From NCBI GenBank assembly GCA_026397715.1, contig JAPLUN010000420.1, forward strand, positions 44,533 to 108,532: a stretch of DNA of 64,000 nt. Reading direction: 5' to 3'. Source of the DNA: Verrucomicrobiota bacterium. Its GTDB lineage: Bacteria; Verrucomicrobiota; Verrucomicrobiia; Verrucomicrobiales; Verrucomicrobiaceae. The translations under genes and the position numbers were made by a program. A model generated the notes under the pieces. The model did no database searches, was not told the origin of the DNA, and saw only the letters and a list, made by a program, of their open reading frames with translations. Shown one piece after another: positions 1 to 8,768 of the stretch (the first letter of the stretch is position 1; each line of letters begins with the position of its first letter).

Positions 1-205
1 AGACTTCCTGATTGGGACTGTGATGACCCAGTTCCGCGACGATTTTGATGAGGTTTTCCGCAGCTTCCTTGTCGGTTTCCCGACCGGTCAGCCAGACGCC
101 GTGGTGGATGTGCTCACCCCAGATCTCGCGGTAAAACTGGTCAAGGTCATCGTAGTGAGAGGCGGCACCGTCGATGGTTGGGGTGTATTCGGACGTGGTG
201 GTCAT
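1..205 (-). CDS. SAM-dependent methyltransferase, N-terminal part (cut by window edge)
   Basis: Reading leftward from an ATG three bases after the FAD hydroxylase stop gives an open frame of 68 codons that runs off the window. The start (MTTTSEYTPTIDGAASHYDD) is followed by FYREIWGEHIHHGVW, a motif typical of class I SAM methyltransferases of the tocopherol/natural-product O- or C-methyltransferase type. The SAM-binding glycine motif would lie outside the window. Its place directly behind a type III polyketide synthase and a flavin hydroxylase implies that it methylates the polyketide-derived phenol. The frame is absent from the ORF track, probably because it has no stop here. Confidence 0.8.
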   Translation of the reverse strand, partial: MTTTSEYTPTIDGAASHYDDLDQFYREIWGEHIHHGVWLTGRETDKEAAENLIKIVAELGHHSPNQEV

Positions 206-208
206 GAT

Positions 209-1405
209 TTAAAGCAGGCGCAGCTGCAAACTGTCCGCAGGGACGCGTTTGAGGGTGTTGAACGGGATCGTGAGCATCGCATAAAATGATCCCATGTGTC
301 TGGCGACGGGGCCCTGGCAGAGCAGGAACTTCAAAATGACATCACGCAGCATGGAGAGCGCTTTACCGCGCCAGGTGCCCAGCCACATGCCCCATTCAGC
401 GCGGAAGGTGGCGGTCTTGGCCGCCTTGCGACGGAAGCGATTGTAGGCAGGGAGCAGCTTCTGCGGATCGGCCTGGCAGAGGATGGCGGCGAGGAACTCG
501 GCGTCGGCAAAGCCGGTGTTCATGCCCTGGCCGCCGATGGGGCTCATGCCATGCGCGGCATCTCCGCAAAGAATGACGCGCCCTTCGTAATAACGATCCG
601 AATTGAAGCGACGTGGCGTGAAGACGCTTTCGTTGACCTGATCGTCGACAGGGACGTCCATGCCGGTGCGCTGCCGGGTCAGCTGACTGACGAGCCCGGG
701 GGGCGGATGATCCAGACGCGTGTCCGTCTGCACCACCCAGCGCCGCTGGCCGCCGGGCAGCGGAAATGACTCCACCGAGCCCGTGGCTGTGAAAAACAGA
801 TGCGCCTCATCGCCGAGGCCGGAGCGGTCGATGAAATCTCCCATGACAAAGTGGCAGTCATAGACGTGGCCCGGTGCCCGCATGCCGATCAGCTCGCGCA
901 CGCGGCTGCGGCTGCCATCACACGCGATCACGAAGCGCGCGGTGAGCGTGCGTCCGCTGGCTTGCACGCTGCAATGATCCTCAAACTGCCTCACGTCGCT
1001 CACTTCACAGCCGAGCTCGATGAGCTCCTGCCCCAGATGCTTCTGCAGGATCGCGATGGTGGTGACCTGCGGCAGTGAAAGAATGAAGCGGTGGACGTCC
1101 GGAATCTCACGAAACGAAACGCAGCCAAGCCTGCCACGCTGGCCGTGCACAAAGCAGTCACGCACTTTCAATCCGCTGGCAATGAACTCTGCCGCAAGGC
1201 CCAGCTTGTCGATGATCTGCAATGAGGGCGGCGTGATGCCGATGGCTGCCGAGTGCGCGATGGGTTCCTCACGCCGCTCCAGCACGCGGAGACGCAAGCC
1301 CTGCTGCTTCAGCAGACAGGCCAGCAGCAGGCCCACAGGACCGCCGCCCACGATGATCACATCGTAGTCTGTCGTGCTTTTCGCACTGTCATTTCCCGTT
1401 TTCAT
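209..1405 (-). CDS. FAD-dependent aromatic hydroxylase (PHBH-type monooxygenase)
   Basis: 398-residue flavoprotein of the p-hydroxybenzoate hydroxylase/UbiH class. Visible are the Rossmann motif GGGPVG at residues 20-25, the CDGS motif near 162-165 and the FAD ribityl-binding GDAAHGMSPIGGQGMNTG from 281. These enzymes insert one oxygen from O2 into an aromatic ring using NAD(P)H. The start overlaps the end of the type III polyketide synthase gene by 4 bases (ATGA), and a methyltransferase starts three bases after its stop, so the three are very probably co-translated. By analogy with SrsC of the Streptomyces srsABC cluster it would hydroxylate an alkylresorcinol or alkylpyrone-like product. 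The substrate is inferred. Confidence 0.85.
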   Translation of the reverse strand: MKTGNDSAKSTTDYDVIIVGGGPVGLLLACLLKQQGLRLRVLERREEPIAHSAAIGITPPSLQIIDKLGLAAEFIASGLKVRDCFVHGQRGRLGCVSFREIPDVHRFILSLPQVTTIAILQKHLGQELIELGCEVSDVRQFEDHCSVQASGRTLTARFVIACDGSRSRVRELIGMRAPGHVYDCHFVMGDFIDRSGLGDEAHLFFTATGSVESFPLPGGQRRWVVQTDTRLDHPPPGLVSQLTRQRTGMDVPVDDQVNESVFTPRRFNSDRYYEGRVILCGDAAHGMSPIGGQGMNTGFADAEFLAAILCQADPQKLLPAYNRFRRKAAKTATFRAEWGMWLGTWRGKALSMLRDVILKFLLCQGPVARHMGSFYAMLTIPFNTLKRVPADSLQLRLL

Positions 1406-2559
1406 ATCACGGCGTGTGCCAGCGCGTCAGGCTGGGCTTTCTGGGTGGTCGAAATCGCCGCGCCGCAGCGTTCCAGCACCGCCGTTTCCACCGTGAGTCC
1501 CGGGCCAAAGGCAATGGCGCAGGTCATGGCACGCTCGGATTCCGCTTCTTCGAGGAAGCCTTTGAGAACAAACATCACCGTCGGGCTGCTCATGTTGCCG
1601 TAGTCACGCAGCACGCTGCGGGACATCTCCAGCTCTGCGGGCGGAAGGGAGAGCTGCTCCTCGATCTGATCGAGGATCGCACGGCCGCCCGGGTGTACGG
1701 CCCACTCGTCGATGTCCGCCGGTGTGAGCCCGCGCTTGTCGAGGATGCCGCCGAGAATTTCCCGGATGTTGCTGCCGATGAGATCGGGCACATAGGCGGA
1801 AAGCACCATGTTGAAACCGTGGTCGCCAATGTCCCAGGCCATGTGCGCCTCACCGGAAGGCACGAGTGCCGAATGGAAGCCATGCACCCGGTAGTAGGGC
1901 CGGTCATGCGCCGGCTCGCGAGCGCTGACGATGGCCGCAGCCGCACCATCGGCAAACAGTGAATTGGCCACGATGCTCTCCGGTTTGCCGCTGACTTGGA
2001 GATGCAGGGAGCAGAGTTCGAGGCACATCACCAGCACCACGGCCTGCGGATTGGCCTCACAAAACTGCGTCGCCATGCGCAGCGCAGGAAAGGCGGCGTA
2101 GCAGCCCATGAACCCGATGGTGTAGCGCTCGACGTTTTCATTAAGCCCCACGTCACGGATGATGTGGTAGTCCGGCCCTGGATTGGAAAAGCCGGTGCAG
2201 GAGGCGAACACCACATGCGTGATGTCGCTCCTGGCAAAGTGTGGACACTCGGCCAGAGCCTTGTGCGCCAGCTTCACGGCGAGTTCGCGCGAGGCCTTGG
2301 CATAAAGGGCGTTGCGCTGCCCCGTGGTGGGCGAGTTCATGGTGCCATCCGGCAATGTGTGGAAAAGCCCTCCGTCTTCCTTCATGAAGTCGTCGCAGGC
2401 GCTGTAGCGCGTCTCAATGCCGGTGCGCTCGTAGATCATGTCGATCAGACGTTTGGCCCGCGGCTCGGACACCCAGTTCTTCATGCGCTCACGTGTGAAC
2501 TCATTGCTGTAGATGAAGTCCGGCGTCTCGGTGGCAATGTGATGAATGAAAGCAGGCAT
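1402..2559 (-). CDS. Type III polyketide synthase
   Basis: 385-residue chalcone-synthase-like enzyme. The three catalytic residues of the family can be placed: Cys121 in FASCTGFSNPGPD, His289 in WAVHPGGRAILD and Asn322 in YGNMSSPTVMF. Type III synthases extend a starter acyl-CoA with malonyl-CoA and cyclise it to resorcinols, pyrones or chromones. Length is normal. It sits in a leftward operon with a YceI protein upstream (2 bases between) and a FAD hydroxylase downstream (4-base overlap), then a methyltransferase. The arrangement resembles bacterial phenolic-lipid clusters (srsABC). Chain length and starter cannot be read from sequence alone. Confidence 0.92.
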   Translation of the reverse strand: MPAFIHHIATETPDFIYSNEFTRERMKNWVSEPRAKRLIDMIYERTGIETRYSACDDFMKEDGGLFHTLPDGTMNSPTTGQRNALYAKASRELAVKLAHKALAECPHFARSDITHVVFASCTGFSNPGPDYHIIRDVGLNENVERYTIGFMGCYAAFPALRMATQFCEANPQAVVLVMCLELCSLHLQVSGKPESIVANSLFADGAAAAIVSAREPAHDRPYYRVHGFHSALVPSGEAHMAWDIGDHGFNMVLSAYVPDLIGSNIREILGGILDKRGLTPADIDEWAVHPGGRAILDQIEEQLSLPPAELEMSRSVLRDYGNMSSPTVMFVLKGFLEEAESERAMTCAIAFGPGLTVETAVLERCGAAISTTQKAQPDALAHAVI

Positions 2560-2561
2560 GA

Positions 2562-3128
2562 TCAGGATGGATTGCGTTTGAGGGAGACAGCGGCATGCAC
2601 CTTGATCGTATCACCCACACGGATGAACAGCAGCACAGAGGGGACCTTGATGTCGCTCTTTTTCAGCGAGAGATCGAAATCGAGATCAAACGTGGACTTG
2701 TCACCCTGCTTCTTCCATTGGCTGATCCGGCCTGTGATTATCTGCGTTTTACCCAGCATGGTGAGTTTCAATGGGAGCGTGGAAGGTGCCGCATCTCCCT
2801 GCCGGATGGCGGAGAAGGGCGTGTCGATGACGCCTGTGATGAGGGGATGGGCTGTGGCCTGCATGGCCTTGAGCATGTTTTCATCGCGCTTTGCCTCGGC
2901 GGTGTTCATCTTCGCGACTTCGACAGTCACTGTGGCTTCCACCCGGGTGGGATTCCCGGCGGCATCGGTGGTGACGGTGGTTGCAAACGGTTTCGCTGCC
3001 ACCTTGCCGCCCCAGTCATGCAGCGTGGAGGTGCCATCGAAGGAGATCTGGCTGGTGCCAGACCATTGGGTGGTGTCGGCCAGTACGGAACCGGCCATGA
3101 GAGATAACAAACAGAGGGAGAATTTCAT
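2562..3128 (-). CDS. YceI family periplasmic lipid-binding protein
   Basis: 188 residues from the chosen ATG. The longer frame in the track adds 22 residues without signal-peptide character, whereas MKFSLCLLSLMAGSVLA is a clear Sec signal. The mature part fits the YceI lipocalin-like barrel: early FDGTSTLHDWGG, then the VEATVTVEVAKMNT stretch and a C-terminal IKVPSVLLFIRVGDTIKV strand pair. YceI proteins bind polyisoprenoid or amphiphilic lipids. It is the first gene of the type III polyketide operon, 2 bases before the synthase, so a role in carrying the polyketide lipid or its quinone is a reasonable inference. Confidence 0.85.
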   Translation of the reverse strand: MKFSLCLLSLMAGSVLADTTQWSGTSQISFDGTSTLHDWGGKVAAKPFATTVTTDAAGNPTRVEATVTVEVAKMNTAEAKRDENMLKAMQATAHPLITGVIDTPFSAIRQGDAAPSTLPLKLTMLGKTQIITGRISQWKKQGDKSTFDLDFDLSLKKSDIKVPSVLLFIRVGDTIKVHAAVSLKRNPS

Positions 3129-3308
3129 AAAACTAACGTGAAAGGGCAGGGGGCAGCCGGGCTGCCATTGATGGGGTAGATTGTCCGATGGCACTCGATT
3201 CTGGGTCGGACGTGGACAGGGTGCACTTCAGCTCAGGGCGCAAGCACACCGCCTGCGATATACGCTGATGATGTGCGGTTTAGTTGCCGCAGACACCGTA
3301 TTCAGAAA

Positions 3309-3791
3309 TCAAATCAACAGCCGTATGGTGGACATCTCGCGCAATGCCACGGCGCGGCTGTGGTGGGAATCCCGCAGCGTGTTTCTGCAAACCACCTCAA
3401 GGATCACACTCGCCTGCCGGGTGTCATAATCCACCCTTTCCAAGCTGGAGCATTGCTTGTCCTTGATGAACTTCTTCGCTTCCTCGTCCGGACCCGTCAG
3501 GGTACCCGTCACTTGGTTGCTGGAGAGACTGTGGTCTCCCTCCTCCTCCGGACGACAAAAACTGACGACCAATTTTGCCAGCAACCCGGTGTGGTCACAG
3601 ACCTCAGGCGTGTAATCATCCTCACGGTGATGCAGACGCACCTGCATGCCCTGTTCCGTCCGGCAGATCATGACACGATGGCTGCCATCCAGCTCTGCGA
3701 GCGCCGCAAACACTGCGGGCATGACCGCAGTGGCCGTGCCAGCGTAGGCAAGCAACAACAGAACGACCAGCAGGCTGTGGATGCGCTTCAT
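3309..3791 (-). CDS. Hypothetical secreted protein
   Basis: 160 residues starting with MKRIHSLLVVLLLLAYAGTATA, a good signal peptide. The mature part has cysteines at CRTEQGM, EVCDHTG, SFCRPEE, DKQCSS and VVCRN, possibly disulfide-linked, and no domain that I recognise. It is separated by about 180 bases from the polyketide operon on the same strand, so it is probably transcribed separately. Confidence 0.6.
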   Translation of the reverse strand: MKRIHSLLVVLLLLAYAGTATAVMPAVFAALAELDGSHRVMICRTEQGMQVRLHHREDDYTPEVCDHTGLLAKLVVSFCRPEEEGDHSLSSNQVTGTLTGPDEEAKKFIKDKQCSSLERVDYDTRQASVILEVVCRNTLRDSHHSRAVALREMSTIRLLI

Positions 3792-4190
3792 GCAACAGAA
3801 TCTCTCAGCGTCAGAGCCCTCACGTTTCCACAGCCTGCCATTGGTTCAACCTATTCCGTCCAATCCACTTTGATGCGGGTGATACTCAATCTCATCGGCC
3901 GCCGCTCAAAGCTCGATCCTACCTCTGGCTCGCCGCATCCCTCCGCGCCATGATTCCAGCATCCCAGCTGTCTTCCAAAAATAACTGCCGTTCCCCACAT
4001 CCACACTTCCGACCCGATGCGATAATTCAGTGATCACCGACACAAAGCTCGACCCCTCTAGGAAGAGCCGGCCACAAAAGTGATTGTCAGGCGCGAGGCC
4101 CTCATCGGTCCCGCGCCTCTTTTTCTTTTTTACCCGCAAGAACGATCGGGCTCTGTAGAATGACCGCCATCGGCATTCATTTTTACCAGC
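3792..4190. other. Intergenic gap between divergent genes
   Basis: About 400 bases without a credible gene. A 149-codon leftward frame here overlaps the DUF434 gene and has no protein-like features. The only structure seen is a hairpin followed by a T-rich run near the right side (listed separately), facing right, with no rightward gene in front of it. Confidence 0.6.
4089..4131 (+). terminator. Hairpin plus T-tract (terminator-like)
   Basis: AGGCGCG pairs with CGCGCCT (7 bp, 16-base loop), followed by TCTTTTTCTTTTTT. On the plus strand this is a plausible intrinsic terminator. No upstream plus-strand gene explains it, so it could end an unrecognised short transcript. Confidence 0.4.
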
Positions 4191-4916
4191 ATGAGCAGCG
4201 CGGACAGACATCGTGGCAGGCATCCGGCGGACGAGGAACTTTTCAGCATGGAGGCAGCACCCGCCCTCCGGCAGGCGGTGGCGGAGCTCTCCTGGCTCCT
4301 GAGCCGTGGCTATGCGATGAACTCGGCCGTGAAGCTGGTGGGCGACCGCCATCAACTGCGGGAACGCCAGCGCCTGGCCGCAAGCCGTGCCGCCTGCTCA
4401 GACACGGCACGCGAGGCACGCGCACAGCAGCACCTGCCGGCGGAGGCCCTGCGCGGCCGCACACTCATGGTGGACGGCTTCAATCTGCTGGTGAGCCTGG
4501 AGGCCGCCCTCAGCGGCGGTGTGCTGCTGCGCTGCCGGGACGGCTGCCTGCGTGACATGTCCGCCGTCCACGGCTCCTACCACGCCGTGGTAGAGACCGA
4601 CGCCGCGCTGACCCTCGCCGCCGCCCGCCTCGCCGAACTCCACACCGCTTCCATACACTGGCTGCTGGACAAGCCCGTTTCCAACAGCGGCCGCCTGGCG
4701 GGACGCATTCGTGAGCTGGCCGAGCAGCATGGCTGGACCTGGACGGTGGAAGCCGTGTTCAATCCCGACGCCGATCTCATCGCCGCACGCGACGCCGTCG
4801 TCGTCAGTTCCGACGCCATGGTGATCGATCGCTCAGCCTGCTGGTACAACCTCGCCGCCGACCTCATCCTCACCCACCGCTGCGGCCCCGCCTGGGTGCT
4901 GGATCTGCGCGAGTGA
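4191..4916 (+). CDS. DUF434 domain-containing protein
   Basis: 241 residues. The N-terminal third (about residues 25-60) carries ELSWLLSRGYAMNSAVKLVGDRHQL, the signature of DUF434. The rest has TLMVDGFNLLVSLEAALSGG and later DADLIAARDAVVVSSDAMVIDR, a nuclease- or PIN-like alternation of acidic residues and beta strands. Function is unknown. No operon partner; the next gene on the same strand is about 180 bases away. Confidence 0.75.
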   Translation: MSSADRHRGRHPADEELFSMEAAPALRQAVAELSWLLSRGYAMNSAVKLVGDRHQLRERQRLAASRAACSDTAREARAQQHLPAEALRGRTLMVDGFNLLVSLEAALSGGVLLRCRDGCLRDMSAVHGSYHAVVETDAALTLAAARLAELHTASIHWLLDKPVSNSGRLAGRIRELAEQHGWTWTVEAVFNPDADLIAARDAVVVSSDAMVIDRSACWYNLAADLILTHRCGPAWVLDLRE

Positions 4917-5093
4917 CGCCTGTGTTTCAAAAAAAAATGGCCGGGCAGTTTCGACACATCCATCGCCTTTCCTTCAAAATTTTTTTACCCTTTTTCGAAT
5001 CACCCAGTGCCCCACCCGCATTCGTCATTCGACATTATTTAGTCATTCGGTTTTACTCGTTCGTCATTGGCAGCTCCTCCTCCAACTCTCTCC

Positions 5094-6758
5094 ATGCCCA
5101 AGAACCGCCGCTGGCCCTCCCTCGCTCTGCGCCTCTGGCGCGTGGCGGTGCTGGCGCTGGCGGTCATGGCCATCCGGCGCTCACACTCTCCTGCGGCGGT
5201 AGCATTGACGGTGGACCGCGTGAGGGATTTTTTTCCTGCAGCAGCGGCTCTGACACCCCAGAACGGAATGCAGGCGGTGAAGGATGCCTCGGGCATCACG
5301 CTCGGCCATGTCATGCAGACTTCGCCGGAAGCGGATGACATCATCGGCTACTCGGGGCCGACGAACACGCTCATCGCGCTCGACTTACGTGGCAAAGTCC
5401 TGGGGCTGCGCATCCTGAGCAGCGGCGATACGACGGATCACTTGGCCGAGGTGGTGCGCGAACGTGCGTTCTTCAAGCAGTTCACGGGCAAGAAGGCTGC
5501 GGAGCTTTCAAGCCTGCTGCCGCAGGCCGTTTCCGGGGCAACGCTGACGAGCAGCGCGATTGCTGAAGGGGTGCTGCGCCGCCTGGGCAAAAGCGCGGCG
5601 ACCTCGCTGCGGTTTCCTGACGCGATCACGCTGGATGAGGTCAAGAAGCTCGAACCTCGGTCGGCGAAACTGCGCGAATCCAAACAGCATCCCGGTTCGC
5701 AGGAAGTGCTGGATGAGAAAGGTGCAGTGATCGCGCTGGCGGTGCGCACGGCGCCGGCCTCAGATGGAACGGTCGGCTACAAAGGACCGAGCGACACCTT
5801 CATGCTGATGGATGCGAGCGGCACGACGCTGCGCGGCATCGCGCTGCGGAGGAGCTATGACACGGAGCAGTATGTGGGCTACGTCACAGGCGATCCGGCG
5901 TTTTTGAAAACGTTCGATGGCATGACGACGGAGAAGATCGCGCACATCGACTTCAATGCCGCCGGGGTGGAAGGCGTATCCGGCGCTACGCAGACGAGCT
6001 ACGGTATCGCCGAAGGAGTACGGGTGCGTGCTAAGTCCCTGCTGCATGAACAGGAGGCCCGCAGCGGCTGGTGGCAGCAGATTCGCTGGCGCTGGCAGGA
6101 CAGCGGCCATGTGACGATCCTGCTGGCGGCTTTGGTGATGGCCTTCACCCCGCTGCGGGGCCGGGCATGGTGCCGCCATTTGCATCATGCGCTGCTGGTG
6201 ATCTATGGAGGTTTCATTGCGGGTGAGATGCTATCGCAAGGACTGCTGGCAGGCTGGGCGACACATGGAACCCCTTGGAAAAACGCCCATGGGCTGGTGC
6301 TGCTGGCTGCCGTGGCGCTGCTGGGGCCGGTGTTCACCAGCAAGCAGCTCTACTGCCACCACATCTGCCCGCACGGTGCACTGCAACAGCTCTTGGTGCG
6401 GCGGCTGCCGTGGCAGTGGTCGCCCTCGAAAGCGGTCGACAAACTGCTGTCCAAACTGCCTTTCGTGCTGCTCGCGTTGGTGCTGTTCAGCGTGGCCTTT
6501 GCGCTTCCAATCGATCTGAACGCGCTGGAGCCCTTCGATGCCTATCTGTTTCGCGTGGCTGGCTGGGCGAGCATCGGGATCGCCATCAGCGGCCTGCTGG
6601 TATCCCTCTTCACGCCTCTGGCGTACTGCCGCTACGGGTGCCCGACAGGGGCGTTGTTCAAACTGCTGCGCTTCACGGGTGATGGAGATCGCTTCGGCGC
6701 GCGCGATTGGATAGCCGCGCTGTGTGTGACGTTCGTTCTTCTCTTGGCTCCGGGCTGA
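5094..6758 (+). CDS. NosR/NirI-like FMN-binding and 4Fe-4S membrane protein
   Basis: 554 residues from MPKNRRWPSL. The track start 9 codons upstream is less likely, because the ATG at 5094 leads directly into an N-terminal signal anchor. Two FMN-binding domains each contain the flavinylation-type motif SGAT (about residues 147-150, and VSGATQTSYGIAEGV near 300). They are followed by several membrane segments and two polyferredoxin half-motifs, YCHHICPHGALQQLL and YCRYGCPTGALFKLL. This is the order found in NosR/NirI and related electron-transfer proteins that pass electrons across the membrane through covalent FMN and Fe-S clusters. No nos genes or ApbE flavinyltransferase are in the window, so its redox partner is unknown. 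Confidence 0.8.
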   Translation: MPKNRRWPSLALRLWRVAVLALAVMAIRRSHSPAAVALTVDRVRDFFPAAAALTPQNGMQAVKDASGITLGHVMQTSPEADDIIGYSGPTNTLIALDLRGKVLGLRILSSGDTTDHLAEVVRERAFFKQFTGKKAAELSSLLPQAVSGATLTSSAIAEGVLRRLGKSAATSLRFPDAITLDEVKKLEPRSAKLRESKQHPGSQEVLDEKGAVIALAVRTAPASDGTVGYKGPSDTFMLMDASGTTLRGIALRRSYDTEQYVGYVTGDPAFLKTFDGMTTEKIAHIDFNAAGVEGVSGATQTSYGIAEGVRVRAKSLLHEQEARSGWWQQIRWRWQDSGHVTILLAALVMAFTPLRGRAWCRHLHHALLVIYGGFIAGEMLSQGLLAGWATHGTPWKNAHGLVLLAAVALLGPVFTSKQLYCHHICPHGALQQLLVRRLPWQWSPSKAVDKLLSKLPFVLLALVLFSVAFALPIDLNALEPFDAYLFRVAGWASIGIAISGLLVSLFTPLAYCRYGCPTGALFKLLRFTGDGDRFGARDWIAALCVTFVLLLAPG

Positions 6759-6781
6759 AACCGGACTACCAACATCCAATC

Positions 6782-7573
6782 ATGTCACTCATTTCCGGCT
6801 TAGAATTGAAATACGGACGTTTTGCGATCCACGGACTCGTGGAGATCCTCGTATCGCTTCAATTTCTGGTGATTCTCATCATGGCGTTTATGGCGCCAGA
6901 AGACCAGGAAACCTTCCGGCAGCTCCTGAAGCTCGACCCTGCCGCAGTCTGGAGAGGCGAAGTCTGGCGCCTCCTCAGTCACGTGCTCATCCCCTGGCGG
7001 GGGGCCTCTCTCATCTCAGCCCTGATTGGCGTCATGCTGCTGTTCACCATGGGACGCACGCTCGACCATGCCTGGGGTGCTTTTCGGGTGAACATTTACA
7101 TCTATGGCTGGATCATCTTTTCCACCGCAGGGACGATGATCTTTCACTGGCAGATTCCCAGCCTCTATCTCTACCAATCCATCCTGTTCGCCTTTGCCGC
7201 CCTGGTCCCCGACTACGAAATCAGCCTCTACTTTGTGCTGCCGATCAAAATGAAGTGGCTCGCGTTTCTCGCGGCAGGCACCACCGCCTTCTTCATCATG
7301 CAGGATTCCGGGCTGCTGTTCCCGGTGCTGCTGGGGCATCTGAACTTCTTGATCGCTTTCGGCCCCGGATTCGTCAGCGAACGGGCGCGCATGGCTCAGG
7401 TGGCCTCACGGCGCAGCCGGTTTGAGTCCGCCAAGCTCCCGCAGGGCACCTTTTTCCACCAATGCTCGGTCTGCAAAAAGACGGAGCTGGATGATGCGCA
7501 GCTGGAATTCCGGGTGCTGGACTCCGGCGATGAAATCTGCAGCACGTGCCGTGCAAAACGGACCGGAGGATAG
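6782..7573 (+). CDS. Rhomboid-like membrane protein with C-terminal zinc ribbon
   Basis: 263 residues from MSLISGLELKYGRFA. The upstream extension in the track overlaps the previous gene. There are about six hydrophobic helices. The N-terminal loop RGEVWRLLSHVLIPW resembles the WR motif of the rhomboid fold, but no GxSG catalytic serine motif is visible, so it is probably a non-proteolytic rhomboid relative. The C-terminus carries CSVCKK and CSTCRA, a four-cysteine zinc ribbon on a soluble tail. Its stop lies 5 bases before the XerC/D start. Confidence 0.65.
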   Translation: MSLISGLELKYGRFAIHGLVEILVSLQFLVILIMAFMAPEDQETFRQLLKLDPAAVWRGEVWRLLSHVLIPWRGASLISALIGVMLLFTMGRTLDHAWGAFRVNIYIYGWIIFSTAGTMIFHWQIPSLYLYQSILFAFAALVPDYEISLYFVLPIKMKWLAFLAAGTTAFFIMQDSGLLFPVLLGHLNFLIAFGPGFVSERARMAQVASRRSRFESAKLPQGTFFHQCSVCKKTELDDAQLEFRVLDSGDEICSTCRAKRTGG

Positions 7574-7578
7574 CAGCC

Positions 7579-8466
7579 ATGGAGGACAAGCTCGCCGCCG
7601 AGTTTCTGGAGTTCATGGAAGTGGAGCGTCGCTCCTCTGACCGCACGCTGGCGAATTACGAGCTGGCCCTGCGGCAGTTCCGCGAATGGCGCACGCCGTT
7701 CAAAGGCTGGAGCGAACTCACCGCCGATGACTTCCGCGCGTTCTTGTTTGATCTGATGAAACGCGAACGCGGGCGGGCGACGATCCGGCTGCAGTTCGCG
7801 GCGCTGCGCAGTTTCTTCAAATGGCTGACGCGCCGGCGGGGCTGGCAAGCCAATCCGCTGCTGGAGGTGCAGCTGCCCAAGCGGGAAAAGAAGCTGCCCG
7901 TGGTGCTCACGGTGACGCAGGTGGAGGCCATGCTGGCGCTGCCGCTGAGCCTGGAAAAATCCAAGCGTGATGCTGTGTGGGCGCCGGAGCGTGACACGGC
8001 GATCCTGGAACTGTTTTACAGCACCGGCATGCGACTCAGCGAACTGGTGGGGCTGAACGTGGCGGACATTGACACCTACACCGAGACCGTGCGCGTGTTT
8101 GGCAAGGGGAAGAAGGAGCGGCTCTGCCCGGTGGGATCCAAAGCACTGGAGGCCGTGCAGCGCTATCGTGCAAAAGCCGGTGTGCATGATGGGGCGTTGT
8201 TTCTCAGCAAGCTGCGCACCCGCATCACGGCACAGTCCGTGGACGATGTGATCATGAAATACTGGCGTGCCTCCGGCCTGCCGGTCCACCTCACCCCGCA
8301 CAAGCTGCGCCACAGCTTCGCAACGCATCTGCTGAACAACGGCGCGGATCTGCGCAGCGTGCAGGAGCTGCTGGGACATGCGAGCCTTTCGACCACACAG
8401 ATCTACACGCATGTCTCCACGCAGCGCATGAAGGAAGTCTATGAGGCCGCGCACCCGCGGGCGTGA
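7579..8466 (+). CDS. xerC: Tyrosine recombinase XerC/XerD
   Basis: 295 residues, normal length for XerC/D. The catalytic set is complete: Arg152 (STGMRLSEL), the beta-hairpin Lys in GKGKKER near 176-179, His241 and Arg244 (HKLRHSF), His267 (LGHASLS) and Tyr276 (QIYTHVS). An N-terminal SAM-like core-binding domain precedes it. Xer proteins resolve chromosome dimers at dif. Start chosen 5 bases after the rhomboid-like stop; the track start lies inside that gene. No phage or integron context is seen, so a housekeeping role is likely. XerC and XerD cannot be told apart with confidence. Confidence 0.88.
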   Translation: MEDKLAAEFLEFMEVERRSSDRTLANYELALRQFREWRTPFKGWSELTADDFRAFLFDLMKRERGRATIRLQFAALRSFFKWLTRRRGWQANPLLEVQLPKREKKLPVVLTVTQVEAMLALPLSLEKSKRDAVWAPERDTAILELFYSTGMRLSELVGLNVADIDTYTETVRVFGKGKKERLCPVGSKALEAVQRYRAKAGVHDGALFLSKLRTRITAQSVDDVIMKYWRASGLPVHLTPHKLRHSFATHLLNNGADLRSVQELLGHASLSTTQIYTHVSTQRMKEVYEAAHPRA

Positions 8467-8516
8467 GTTGAGGGATTGAAAACAGCCAGGAGTCGGTTTA
8501 AGGTGCCCGTACTCTC

Positions 8517-8768
8517 ATGACCTCTTTGCTTGAAGTCGAATTCCCGGTCACCTTGACATTGCACGCGAAGAGCCGTGCAGACGTGGAACAACGCAGCCGC
8601 TTCCTGCTGGCGCTGAAGTACTTCGAACTCGGAGAAGTCAGTTCAGGACAGGCCGCAACCATGTGCGGCATGGGCCGGGTGGCCTTCCTCGCCGAATGCA
8701 GCCGCTGTGGAGTTCCGGTAAGCGAACTGGACGGTGATGATCTCGAACGGGAATTCGACGATGGCTGA
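8517..8768 (+). CDS. UPF0175 family antitoxin
   Basis: 83 residues with the UPF0175 pattern: FLLALKYFELGEVSSGQAATMCGMGRVAFLAECSRCGVPV, a helix-turn-helix-like segment of the kind found in antitoxins partnered with DUF3368 PIN proteins. The gene ends inside the start of the PIN gene (8-base overlap), typical of coupled toxin-antitoxin genes. It likely binds its own promoter and neutralises the downstream nuclease. Confidence 0.8.
   Translation: MTSLLEVEFPVTLTLHAKSRADVEQRSRFLLALKYFELGEVSSGQAATMCGMGRVAFLAECSRCGVPVSELDGDDLEREFDDG

Noticed and set aside
3906-4355. 149-codon leftward frame near the DUF434 gene
   Set aside because: Overlaps the DUF434 start antisense; poly-Lys and Arg composition, no family.
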